DNA from: Zanthoxylum bungeanum
Lineage: Eukaryota > Streptophyta > Magnoliopsida > Sapindales > Rutaceae
DNA length: 64,000 nt
Assembly: GCA_019454045.1 (NCBI GenBank)
Contig: SKCR01036769.1
Location: forward strand, 124,001-188,000
Direction of reading: 5' to 3'
The translations under genes were made by a program, and so were the position numbers. How positions within the stretch are numbered: position 1 is the stretch's first letter; the number at the start of each line of letters is the position of its first letter. Under the pieces are notes generated by a model. The model was given only the letters and a program-made list of their open reading frames with translations. It was not told the origin of the DNA and ran no database searches. Positions 22,642 to 32,718 of this stretch are shown piece by piece.

Positions 22642-24388
22642 ATGGCCTCTTCATCTTCTGCTCCCAAAACTAGCGCCTCAACCTTCGCCGATTATAAGAT
22701 GGCGCTGGAATCTTCTTCTGTGGGCACCTTCGGAGTTCACACTCTTGATGAGAATTTTGGCCAGTGTGCTATTGGCCCCATCTTCGTTGAAGATGACACT
22801 ATTGCAACGACTCCGTTGGCTCAACAATTCCCGTCTTCTTCTGGCCTCCCATTCTCTGAGCCACTTAACATCTCCCCTTTCGTTCAGTCCAATCCGCTTC
22901 GCACCTGGCCCAAACCCGATACGGCATTCGAAGCCTGGTTTCAACGTATGCTGTTGCATGCGGATACTCGAGCTTTTTTAGACAAACATCACCTTCTTCC
23001 TTTCATTGAGCTTTCATAAGCTTTGCCCCATTTTGATCGTAACTTGTTTCCTATTTCTTTGCTCTTTTGGTCTTCTGAATACAATGTATTCATTCTTCCG
23101 GTCGGGCCCCTCACCATTACCCTTCGTGATATCGGTGCTCTTACTGGACTGGCCCCTCTTGGAGTGACCATTTCGGCATGTACAAACTTCTGTTTCCCTC
23201 CTCCTTCAATGGACCCTTCGTCATTTTCATCATATTCTTCTTTTCTTCGCACGTTTTCGAAAACAACTGGTCTTGTTTCGATGTTAGAGCGAACAGTTTT
23301 CCTTCATTATTGGCTGTGCAAATATATCATTTGTGTGCCTAGCCAAAAGCCTGTGGTGGGCTATCTCCATATCTCTTCCGACCTTGCCCACGGCCGTCAC
23401 TTAGACCTGGCCTCCTTTTTACTGGCCGCCATATATCGGGGATCGGCCGTCCTCCAGAAATAACTTCGGTCGGGGGCATCACCCATTACCTCTGGTCCCC
23501 TGTGGCTCGTTCAACTCTGGTTGAGAGCTTATTTCCCTGTCTTTGGCACAATTGATTCAACTCACCCTTATTCTTGTGTCGGTCTTCTTCTTTCTCAACT
23601 TGGGCCATCTTCTTTCTCCCATCGCGCTGTTTTTGAGTATTTCTACACTCTTCCTCGGGTTCCTTCTTTTTTCCCTTTTTCTGTGTCGGATAGCCCATCC
23701 TTCGTCCATGACCTCCCTCTTTCGGAAGAGGACAAATCAGGTCTTCGCATATGGCGCCGGTTTTTATGTGGTCTCGACCTGATTCAAGACATCATGACTG
23801 GGGCCAATGGCAAGGTCGGAGTAGAGGTGTACTCATCCAACTTCGTTGCTCGTCAATTTGGCCTCGTTCAAGGGTGGCATCTCTCTCTCTTTCACACACG
23901 CTCTGCTTTGTCGGACCGTTTTAAGGTATTTCCAATCTCTGAAGTTGAGGATTCCTTGGCGGAAACTCGCTCTTTGATCTCTTCTTTTGTTATCGCTCCT
24001 TTTGCTATTTGCACGTCCGTTCATTCTTCTTTTGATCGTTTCTGGCCACCTGCCCGCGAACGATTTTTCTCATTGCCTTTCATGAGAGTTTTTTCTTCTA
24101 TCCCTTTGTCCCCCAAGTCCTCTGAGCCAATGGGGTCGAAGAAGGCAACTGAGGCGTCTAAACCCAAGAAAATAAAGCTTGCTAAAAGGAGACAGCCTTC
24201 TCCCAGTCGTAGCTCTGATTCGGACGTGCTGCTAGTCCGTCTTTCTAAGGTATGAGTTTGAGACCCGTCTTCTTTTGCATATAAGTTTGATGTACTCTGA
24301 AATCATAGTTGTGTATCTTATACAGGTGCTTAGGATTGAGCCACCTTTCGCAACGCCCGAAACTGCGCGAAATCCGAGGGCTGAGGAT
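22642..24388 (+). pseudogene. Plant mobile domain (PMD) protein, antisense ORF of element A
   Basis: A single plus-strand frame from ATG 22642 to 24249 encodes about 536 residues, broken by two in-frame TAA codons (23017 and 23461). After the first stop it reads F-W-S-S-E-Y-N-V-F-I-L-P-V-G-P-L-T-I-T-L, then D-I-G-A-L-T-G-L. After the second it reads Q-L-W-L-R-A-Y-F-P-V-F-G and later S-N-F-V-A-R-Q-F-G-L-V-Q. These are hallmarks of the plant mobile domain shared by MAIL1/MAIN-type proteins and by extra ORFs of some plant transposons. The tail (24120-24230) is Lys/Ser-rich. A donor at AAG|GTATGAG (24250) and an acceptor at ATACAG (24325) imply an intron. Exon 2 runs only to about 24388, where it is fused to antisense integrase sequence by a deletion. 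It runs opposite to gag-pol. The molecular function is unknown; a chromatin or silencing role is suggested by family members only. Confidence 0.82.
24250..24325 (+). other. Predicted intron of the element A antisense ORF
   Basis: Donor GTATGAGTTT directly after the last in-frame codon and acceptor TTATACAG before GTGCTTAGG. It is AT/T-rich and 76 bp long, a normal plant intron size. The next exon stays open until the deletion joint near 24386. Confidence 0.55.
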
Positions 24389-25080
24389 AATAGGGGGTAG
24401 TGTTCACCAATCGAATTCCATATTCGGCTAGTAAATCTTTCACCTTCCCACCGTTTAATGAGGTGCCATGGTCTACCACTATTGTTTGTGGTATACCAAA
24501 TCGGTGAATTATATATTCTTTTATGAACTTGATGATTTGTTCTTGGGAGATTTCCATACTGGGATAGCCTCCACCCATTTGGTAAAGAAATCGGTAGCAA
24601 CAATGATGAAAATATGTTTCTTTCTTTATGCTGGGTAAATCTTCCCTATCAAGTCTATCGCCCATCCTATAAACGGCCACGGTTTAATGACCGGGATCGT
24701 CTCGGTTGCTGGTGCCCTTTGAATAGGCCCGTGCTTCCGACAAGCAATGCATCCTTTGGCATACGAGCTGCACAATTCTCCCATCTTTGGCCAATAATAG
24801 CCGCTTCGAATAATCAACCATCTCATCTTTATTCCTGCTTGGTGAGCCCCACAAACACCTTCATGTACTTCGGCCATGATAGTTTTGGATTCAGATGGCC
24901 CTACACATTTCAACAACAATCCATCTTGTCGTTTTTTATATAGTACATCTCCTGAGACTACGTAGTTCAGGGCTTTAAGTTTTAGCCTTCGGTCATTCCC
25001 TCCTTCGGGTTGTTTCAAAAACGTCTTGATTTCGCTTCTCCAATCGTCCTCCTTTTCGATTTCAACGGCTGTGACATTTG
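24386..25080 (-). pseudogene. Integrase of element A, truncated
   Basis: Minus-strand pieces show the zinc-binding HHCC part (H-E-G-V-C-G-A-H-Q-A-G, then Y-Y-W-P-K-M and C-I-A-C-R-K near 24900-24740) and the start of the catalytic core (A-I-D-L-I-G-K-I-Y near 24650, V-V-D-H-G-T-S-L-N-G-G near 24480). These are split by frameshifts near 24640 and 24590. The sequence stops at T-T-P-Y-Y-P-Q (24388), just before the catalytic Glu segment that B retains (N-G-Q-A-E-S at about 45705). The C-terminal part is gone. The enzyme would join retrotransposon cDNA to host DNA; this copy cannot. Confidence 0.85.
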
Positions 25081-25090
25081 TCCCTTCCTT

Positions 25091-26544
25091 TCATCGCATC
25101 AGGGCCGGCTTCACCTCGTCGCTTCTATATATGCCATCTATGTTTGCTTGCTTGTACCCGGAAGCTGCTTGGGCTAAACTATTGGCCAATTCATTCTTTT
25201 CCCTTGGAACGTGTGCCAACTCTGCATGATCAAATCGCTCTACCAATTCTTTGGCCACATCCAATAATGCCATGACTGATGAGCTTTGGCATTTAAAGGC
25301 TCCTATCACTTGTTGGATTACTAGTTGCGAATCCCCCTTAATGGTTACATGGGTTACTCCCATGTTGAGGAGTATCTCCAACCCAATATCAAGGCTTCGT
25401 ATTCGGCCTGGTTATTAGTACAATATTCGTTCAACTTGATTAAGAACCGAAATGATTCCCCTAATGGGCTGACTAAAACGATCCATATTCCAGCTCCTTT
25501 CGTTGTGCTTAATCCGTCGAAATACATCGTCCATGGTTTCAGGCTGCATTCGTCCAAATCCATTTCTATTTCTCTAATAGTGCTCAAACATGGGTGATCG
25601 GCCAAGAAATCGGCCAAAGCTTGATTTTTAACGGCCCTTTGGGGCTCATGTCGTATATCGAATTCTGAAAGTGACAGTGACCAAAACCCAATTCTTTGAT
25701 GCAAGATAGGACGAGAAAACATGTATTTTATTATATTAATTCTTGTGATCAAATACACTATGTTCGGCCTAAGGTAGGCTCGTAATTTAGTGCATGTGAA
25801 ATATAGAGCCAAACATAATTTCTCCATTGGAGAATAATTACATTCATAATTTAGCAATTGTCTGCTAATATAATAAATGGCTCTCTCAACGTTCATGTCA
25901 TCATCTTGCGCGATCATCCCAGCTATGGAATGTTCTTCGGCTGATATGTACAATTTCATTGGCTTTCCTGGCACTGGAGGTACCATCACCGGCGGCTGTG
26001 ACAAGTATTTCTTCAGGCTGTCAAAAGCTTGTGATGTTCTTCGGTCCAGACGAATTCGTCCTTGTCCTTCAATCTTAATAATGAGGAGAACACTTTTGTT
26101 TTCCCTGCATAATTGGAGATAAATCGACTTAAAAAAGTTAATTTGTCCTAAAAACCTCTGTAATTCTTTCTTATTTCGAGGTGGTATAGCTTCGGTGATC
26201 GATCGAGATTTATTGGTGTCAATCTCGATTCCTCGTTGGTGCACTAGAAAACCTAGGAAATTTCCTGCGCACACCCCGAAAGCACATTTGGAAGTGTTCA
26301 ATTTTAGTTTAAACTTTCTCATTCGCTCAAAGGTCGTTACTAAATGGCTAAAATGTTTTTCCATGGTCACGGATTTTGCTACTATGTCGTCCACATAGAC
26401 TTCTACAGATTCGCCGATCATGTCATGAAAGATCAAATTCATGGCATGTGCTTCAGCCTTATTTTTTCGCTCTGCTACATAGGCCATTAAACTGGCCTTG
26501 GAGGCCGCAAGGGCGACTTGCTCCTTATTCTGCTTGTTCTTCAT
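25091..26544 (-). pseudogene. Reverse transcriptase / dual RNase H of element A, RT part deleted
   Basis: The frame runs from 26544 to 25354 and continues, after a frameshift, to 25091. It starts in the gag-pol linker (Y-V-A-E-R-K-N-K-A-E-A-H-A), jumps directly to N-L-I-F-H-D-M-I-G, then shows the RT active site V-Y-V-D-D-I-V-A-K (about 26400-26386). Most RT fingers and palm are missing relative to B. Next come the RT thumb, a degenerate first RNase H (Y-I-S-A-E-E-H-S-I-A-G; L-A-D-F-L-A-D-H) and a second, archaeal-type RNase H (T-M-Y-F-D-G; N-N-Q-A-E-Y-E-A-L; I-K-G-D-S-Q-L-V-I-Q-Q; V-P-R-E-K-N-E-L-A-N-S-L-A). Dual RNase H marks the Tat lineage. The RT cannot be active. Confidence 0.88.
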
Positions 26545-26763
26545 TTAAATTGATGTGCATTGGCTCTCCAAAAACCACTGTGGTTGGTCTCGTCTGTGCG
26601 AACAAATCATTCAGCAGTCCCGCGGGGTACGGCTCGTCATTTTGAGCCACAATGGTCGGGTTTTCCCCTTCATTTATAACTCTGATCGGCCCATAATTCC
26701 CTTCGTACATGAAGTACTCGGCCGAATTTGTCTCTGCAGCGAAAGGCTTGTTGTCGGCATACA

Positions 26764-27440
26764 CTATCTCCACTTCGTCCCTCTGGTTCCAGAAACTAGG
26801 CATTGATGAAGGGATGAAGGAATGCATCGGCTGCCGTGTATCCAGTCTCGTCCTAAGAGCATATTGTATGTTGTCGGCCCATCTATGACAAAAAATACTA
26901 CTGTTTTCGTAATACTTCCCACTTGCAAGCCCAAAGGAATAACCCCTTTGGCCGTCATCGCCCCTCCATTAAAGCCGGTAAGAACCACTTCCGTAGGGAG
27001 GAGGTCTTCTTCTGACTTTGCCAAGCGTCCTAGCATCCTAACTGGTATTGCATTAATGGCCGCCCCATTATCAATCAACACTTTGGTGATAGGTATCCCA
27101 TTAGCCTTTGCTTTCACGTACAGCGGTCGCAGATGCTTTGTCATTTGTGATGGTGGCTTTTGGAATATCACCTTCCCTGACAGACCTATCTCTATTGCTT
27201 GATCGCCCTCATTGTTAGCTTGAGGCGATTTCTCTTCTATGTCCCATCCAGATGGTAGCAACGTGGCTGGTGCACCTTGAGAGACGTTATTGACGGCCAA
27301 TCTCCGTTTTTCGGCCCTGGTGATGGTCCATTTTACCTTAGGTGTCCTATACAAAACGAGGAATGGATATCATCCCAGACCTTCTCCCAACGTCCCGATT
27401 GCAGGATTGCCGGCCTCATACAATTCTTTGAGAAGCCAAT
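26764..27440 (-). pseudogene. Protease region of element A
   Basis: Open from 27354 to 26764 on the minus strand, with an in-frame extension from the gag end. The aspartic protease motif is V-L-I-D-N-G-A-A-I-N-A-I-P (about 27088-27050). D-N-G replaces the usual D-S/T-G, a form I associate with this gypsy branch. A second landmark, N-M-L-L-G-R-D-W-I-H (about 26870-26840), is the conserved Leu-Gly-Arg-Asp segment of retroviral-type proteases. A frameshift at about 26780 moves the following linker (26525-26827) into another frame. The enzyme would cut the Gag-Pol polyprotein. Confidence 0.85.
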
Positions 27441-27441
27441 T

Positions 27442-29948
27442 TTATGAAATTCCATTTTTCCTTGCTTCGATTTTGTTGTCTATCTCTTCTTCTATGTCAG
27501 TCATTTCCTCATCCGAAGCCTCCCTATCTGTTATTGAGAGCGCTGTAAATTCGGTTTCGTTGCCCTCATAGACGTCTTCGCTTGTTCCAGCTTCTCTGCT
27601 GTTATCCCCCTTGAATTTCACGGGCAACAAGTAATGGTTGGCCACAACCGGTGGCATACTGCCGAACTGAATGACGATAGGAGGTTCTTCGTCATCTGTT
27701 TCGTCCCACTTTTGCCTGTCAAACTTGATGCGTTCATCGTCGCTCATCACTGCTCTTTTTTGCTGTCTCTCCTTGTTCGCTTCTGATTTCTCCATGATGC
27801 GAGGGCTACGGCCCGTGGTGGCCTTTTCTTTGCCTTGTTGGCGCATCATCCGGCCATAGTTTCTTTAATGTCGCCTTAACTGCATCTTTGTCATTTCGTC
27901 CACGGGGGAATAATTCCTGCCTAGACGCTGTCCTGACAGTGGCCTTCGGTATGAATGCCATATGTTGGGCCGATGAATTTTCAGCCTAAACGTTCTTATA
28001 ATTTGGATGAAATTTGAATTTTCCCCGTAGAATCTTGGGTCGAAAGTTCGTGGCTGCCATGCTGCTGACTCTTTCTTCAAGGGCCTTTCACAAGTCTCTT
28101 CTAACTCCCTCATCCATTCTATATTGTTCTTGCATCGAATACAAACATTCGGTCGTTCTCCGTGCTCTGAAGGTGCCATAATCCTCTCTAGAGCGCTTTG
28201 ACGATGATGGTGCTGTCCTTCGTCTAGAACTAATTTGACCTTCGGCAGATTCATCTTGGCAAGGTCTGGGTTGATCATGTTCAATTCCACCGACTTTGGA
28301 AAATGGTTGCTATCCACTGCCATCTTTTTCTCGAACGTAATTCGTCCAGATTCTATGGCATCCTTTAAAATATTTCAAAAAACAAGACAATTATTAGTTG
28401 TATGAGACCATGCATTGTGCCACTTGCAATATTTTTTACTACCGATTTGTTCGGCTGTTGGCAACGTATGTCGATTGCTCAAACTAATTTGTTTATCTTT
28501 TATAACTGGTCGAATATGGCATCCACTTTAGTGATATCAAAAGAGAAGTTCCTACTCTTTTTATCGTTATTTTCATTGGCTTGGGGCTCCGCCCACGTCT
28601 TACAAATGTAAGGCTTCCCCTTAACCAATTCGGCCAAACATAAGTCGGCTGATTCAACGTCTACTTTGCCGATCTCATAATCAATGTTTCTATAATACGT
28701 CCCCTTACTCGAATTTTTTATTTGCTCCTATTCTCGTAATAACCGTTCATAACGTACCACACTAGTGGTGAGTTGGGGAAGGTCCCAAAACTCGCGATCC
28801 TGAAATTTCTTTTTTAGATCGAGATTGAGGCAACCTTGAGCGATTCTCACAAATTCCTTTTCGGGCAGAGGAACGTAACATCGACCTCGGGCTACCTTAA
28901 ATCGCTGTAAAAATGTCTCGGCCCACTCTCCTGGCAATTGTCTTAGGTTTGCAAATCGGCCAAGGCTACTTCAGATTCGGCCTTGTAAAATTGCGCATGG
29001 AACAACTGTTCCATTTGCTGCCAACTTTCTACCGAATTGGCCGGCAGGCTGACATACCAGGAGAAAGCTACTCCTGACAATGAGCCATGAAATAACCTCA
29101 ATTTGTGGAAATCATTGACTTCCCCACACTGAAGGGTAAATCGCCTTATAGTTCCATGGTAGAAACCTCCCCAGACCCCGTAAATAGGGAAAAATATGGT
29201 ATTTTGTAGTTTCGAGGCCACAGATAAGCCACATCGATCCAATCAGGATACGGCTTCCGATATCTTGGCCGAATTGGCCGTATGCCTAGACCGAATTGGT
29301 CTTGAAGGATCTCGGTTATTTGTTCCCTTAATATATCGTTGCCATTAAATGGCACGACTATGGGCGGTGGCTGTGGTCCTCTCAAAAGTGGGACATAATC
29401 ATGATTCTGCCCCTGAGAAGCCTGGATTCCTTGAGCCAACACCACTTCATGTTGTGCCATGCTTGGCCCTTGGGCATATTTGGCCCTAATTGTGGGCTGT
29501 TGCCCCCAGGACTTATTCCTCCCCTGAGAACCGTAGGGATGTTGGTCCCTTGCGCAGGAACATTACTAGGGCCGGCCTCCTGACTGCTTGGTGCAGGGAG
29601 AGGCGTGGTCGACGGCAGCGCCGTCCCGCCGTCCACACATTTGGCCATTAATTCATTTAACGAGCTTAGATGTTTGGCCATGTTTTCATAATGTGAGTTG
29701 CTAGTTGATACGAATTTGTCTATGACATGTTCAGTTTGAAGCCTAACATATTCGACAACATCCTGCGTAAATTCACCGAACAACACGCGTACCGCGTTAG
29801 GGCCGAGCTCCCTCATAGGTTCGTATCGACTAGCGTCTGCCAGACCCTCGAAATGACCGACTACGGCTGGAATGTGGGGCTGGATGGTTTGCTCCAGTCC
29901 CCCTTCGTCCACGCTCGAGCTAGTTCGAGCGTTTCTTTTCGGAGGCAT
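27442..29948 (-). pseudogene. Gag of element A, frameshifted
   Basis: ATG at 29948 (M-P-P-K-R-N-A-R-T) opens a frame that shifts near 29460, 29150 and 28940. The pieces align with the B gag: an acidic/Pro-rich N-terminus, the retrotransposon gag domain (D-F/Y-S-L-F-T-G, then F-H-G-S-L-S-G-V-A-F-S-W-Y, W-A-E-T-F-L-Q-R-F-K), and a Cys/His knuckle of Tat type (K-Y-C-K-W-H-N-A-W-S-H near 28430). The C-terminal acidic stretch is E-E-E-I-D (27480). It retains a roughly 0.4-kb segment (27850-28260) that B has lost. Gag would form the virus-like particle. Confidence 0.85.
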
Positions 29949-29969
29949 CTCCACTATTTACACCAATTC

Positions 29970-29986
29970 TCCCACTGTGGTCGCCA
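29970..29986 (-). other. Primer-binding site of element A
   Basis: On the minus strand TGGCGACCACAGTGGGA follows the LTR end (GCAAACA, then GTTTT). The primer tRNA is not identified. The same motif with one change lies in B at 31093. Confidence 0.75.
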
Positions 29987-29991
29987 AAAAC

Positions 29992-30326
29992 TGTTTGCGC
30001 GATTTTTGTGCGCGAAGAAGAAAGAGAAACGTGTAAGGTTCAAACCTCCTGAGAAAAAGTCCCAGCAAGGGGTGTTTGATTAAGTGAATAAGCCTCCAAG
30101 GGGCGCAAGCACACAAATTACAGTCCTAAAAGTTACAGAAACTAAAAGATAAAAAAAATGCTCGTTTGAGTCTTCATTTGATTGTCATTTTCTCTCTATC
30201 CGAGTGAGCTTTTATAGTGAAACTTGTAAATTGCTTGGGCGGTCCCAGTATCTCCATGCAGCTACTGGATCGTGCCTTTAACCGTTGGGCTATGCGTCTC
30301 AACTGCTTGATCGTGGGTTGAGCTTT
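29992..30326 (-). repeat. 5' LTR of element A, truncated
   Basis: Starting at the inner end (TGTTTGCGCGATTTTT on the plus strand), 335 bp match the 3' LTR. The match ends at GGGTTGAGCTTTT, inside the second TATA module. The outer half, including U3, is missing. Confidence 0.9.
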
Positions 30327-30464
30327 TTCATATTTTCTGAGTTTTTGCGTGAATTTAGGATTATGAAATTGGCGTGAATTTTTTTGTGGAGGAAAAGTGA
30401 ATTTTTGTTAAGTCAAAGTGTTTTAGGATTCCTTCTAAAAAAAAAGTGTTTTAGGGTTAACAAT
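30327..30464. other. Spacer between head-to-head elements A and B
   Basis: 138 bp of AT-rich sequence. AAAGTGTTTTAGG occurs twice (about 30416 and 30444). No gene or known repeat is seen. Confidence 0.5.
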
Positions 30465-31087
30465 TTTTGACAAAGGAAATAATGTCGCCCTATAACGAAA
30501 TTACCCTAAGACGAAGGAAAGAACGAAGGGAGGAAGGACGATAGAGCGAAGAGCGATGAAGAGTCGAGACGACTGAAGTAGCGGTTAGGACGAAAATACA
30601 TAATGCGGTTGCTTCCATAATCGCAACAGTTGGACGGTTTTCCCTCCATAACTGAGCAGTTGAGACACGCAACTCAACGGTTACAGGCACGATCCGGCAG
30701 CTGCATGGAGATACTGGAACCGCCCAAGCGGTTTACAAGTTTCACTATAAAAGCTCAACCCACGATCAATTAGTTGAGACGCACAGCCCAACAGTTAAAG
30801 GCACGATCCAGCAGCTGCAGGGAGAGATACTGGGACCACCCAAGCAATTTACAAGTTTCACTATAAAAGCTCACTCGGACAGAGAGAAAAGGACAATCAA
30901 ATGAAGACTCAAACGAGCATTTTTTTTTATCTTTTAGTTTCTGTAACTTTTAGGACTGTAATTTGTGTGCTTGCGCCCCTTGGAGGCTTATTCACTTAAT
31001 CAAACACCCCTTGCTGGGACTTTGTCTCAGGAGATTTGAACCGTACATGTTTCTCTTTCTTCTTCGCGTACAAAAATCGCGCAAACA
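30465..31087 (+). repeat. 5' LTR of element B (623 bp)
   Basis: Begins TTTTGACAAAGG (TG mutated to TT relative to A) and ends CGCGCAAACA. Two modules of about 115 bp each contain CACTATAAAAGCTCA, with TATAAAA at 30746 and 30862. These are likely alternative promoter cores. Confidence 0.9.
30746..30868 (+). promoter_or_regulatory. Duplicated TATA motifs in the B LTR
   Basis: TATAAAA at 30746-30752 and again at 30862-30868, each inside TTTACAAGTTTCACTATAAA. The 116-bp spacing equals the internal module duplication. The second one would lie about 220 bp before the LTR end. Confidence 0.6.
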
Positions 31088-31092
31088 GGTTT

Positions 31093-31109
31093 TAGCGACC
31101 ACAGTGGGA
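31093..31109 (+). other. Primer-binding site of element B
   Basis: TAGCGACCACAGTGGGA, five bases after the LTR end; element A has TGGCGACC at the same position. Confidence 0.7.
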
Positions 31110-31130
31110 GAATTGGTGTAAATAGTGGAG

Positions 31131-31973
31131 ATGCCTCCGAAAAGAAACGCTCAAACTGGCTCAAACATGGAGGAAAGGGGACTGGAGCAAACCAACCTGC
31201 CCCACGTTCCAGCCGTAGTCGGTCATTTCGAGGGTCTGGCAGACGCTAGTCGATACGAACCTATGAGGGAGCTCGGCCCTAACGCGGTACGCGCGTTGTT
31301 CATTGAATTCACGCAGGATGTTGTCGAACAGGTTAGGCTTCAAAATGCACATGTCATAGAAAAATTCGTATCAACTAGCAACTCACATTACGAAAACATG
31401 GCCAAACATCTAAGCTCGTTAAATGAATTAATGGCCAAATGTGTGAACGGCGGGACGACACTGCCGTGGACCGCGCCCCTTCCTGCACCAAGCAGTCAAG
31501 AGGCCGGCCCTAGTAATGTTCCTGCGCAAGGGACCAACATCCCTACGGTTCTCAGGGGAGGAATAAGTCCTGGGGGCAACAGCCCACAATTAGGGCCAAA
31601 TATGCACCAAGGGCCAAGCATGGCACAACATGAAGTGGTGTTGCCTCAAGGAATCCAGGCTTTTCAGGGGCAGAATCACGATTATGTCCCACTTTTGAGA
31701 GGACCGCAGCTGCCACCAATAGCCGTTCCATTCAATGGCAACGATATATTAAGGGAACAAATGACCGAGATCCTTCAAGACCAATTCGGTCTAGGCATAC
31801 GGCCAATTCGGCCAAGATATCGGAAGCCGTATCCTGATTGGATAGATATGGCTTATATGTGGCCTCAAAACTACAAGATACCAGATTTTTCCCTATTTAC
31901 GGGGTCTGTGGAGGTTTCTACCATGGAACACATAGGGCGATTTATCCTTCAGTGTGGGGAAGTTAATGATTTC
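31131..31973 (+). pseudogene. Gag of element B, first half
   Basis: ATG at 31131 opens 281 codons without a stop: M-P-P-K-R-N-A-Q-T, a Pro/Ser-rich linker, then the start of the retrotransposon gag domain (D-F-S-L-F-T-G-S, I-L-Q-C-G-E-V-N-D). It is better preserved than in A. It ends at 31973, where element C is inserted; the frame continues at 40617. The upstream GTG at 31125 is not needed as a start. Confidence 0.88.
31969..31973. repeat. Target site duplication of element C, left copy
   Basis: ATTTC, the last bases of the first gag half; identical to 40612-40616. Element A has the single uninterrupted sequence here (about 29106-29112, complement). Confidence 0.93.
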
Positions 31974-32705
31974 TGTTGACGGCTGATTTTGGTCTCAGGG
32001 TAATACGGGAATATCACCTCTGAGGTAATCCTCCTTCAATAATGAATTTGTTTGGTTATGGGGGACCAAAAGCAAATTTAGCGAGAGACAGGTAAACACA
32101 CCAATCGACAAAGAGATTAACGTGGTTCGGTGGATTTGGATCAGACCTACGTCCACGGACAAAACAGGATGGCACTTTTATTACTCAAATACACTTCTCA
32201 GATCCTTTCTGTGTTTACAAGTCAGAGCTTGATGATTCTGATCACTAATTTTTTGATGCCTTTTACACTTACTCTGCCCTCCTATTTATAATAGTAAAGA
32301 AATCAGACTCCTATTTGCATAAGAAATCCTAGTTGAATTTAGCCTTCTCTCCTTGCAAGGATTCCTAGTCTGATATTCCCTTCTCTTTTCTTTTTCCTTT
32401 TCGGATTCTGACTTCATTTCCTTGTGAGAGTAGGATAATTCGTTTTATCTTATCCGCAAGAATAGGGTGTCGTCATCTTGAACATGTCTCGCCATCTGGT
32501 CGGTCTTCATGAGGTCGGTCATGGCAATCTTTTATGCTGAGAGTGTTTCTGCCGACTTTATAGTGCTCGGTCATCCGAACCAAAGTGGTCGGTCTACACA
32601 TGTTGTGGTCGGATCGGCTTTGATGATCTCAACCGGTCAGGGAATTATCCTTCTGTCCTTGTCGTGCTGCCTTAAATATCGTAGTGCCTGAAAACACCAT
32701 CAACA
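31974..32705 (-). repeat. 3' LTR of element C (732 bp)
   Basis: TGTTGACGGCTGATTTTGG to ACACCATCAACA, the pair of 39879-40611. On the minus strand it starts TGTTGATGGTG. The 60-codon plus-strand frames at 32509 and 40415 are LTR duplicates, not genes. Confidence 0.93.
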
Positions 32706-32718
32706 TCTGTCCCCTAGT
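32706..32718 (-). other. Polypurine tract of element C
   Basis: On the minus strand ACTAGGGGACAGA directly precedes the LTR start TGTTGATGG. Confidence 0.8.

Larger units (their letters stand above)
20690..30326 (-). mobile_element. Gypsy element A (Tat lineage), defective
   Basis: Minus-strand order: truncated 5' LTR (30326-29992), primer site, gag, protease, partial RT, RNase H, archaeal-type second RNase H, integrase (truncated), non-coding spacer with an antisense reading frame, polypurine tract, 3' LTR (21300-20690). The second RNase H before integrase and the protease motif D-N-G-A-A-I-N-A-I-P support the Tat/Ogre branch. Damage includes loss of about 0.8 kb of RT, loss of the integrase C-terminal half, several frameshifts and loss of U3 from the 5' LTR. 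It belongs to the same family as element B. Confidence 0.9.

Noticed and set aside
22642..24255. Host gene rather than element-borne gene for the PMD frame
   Set aside because: It lies between the integrase and the polypurine tract/3' LTR of A, in the same antisense slot as the C ORF, so it is more simply part of the element; this is not fully proved without other copies.
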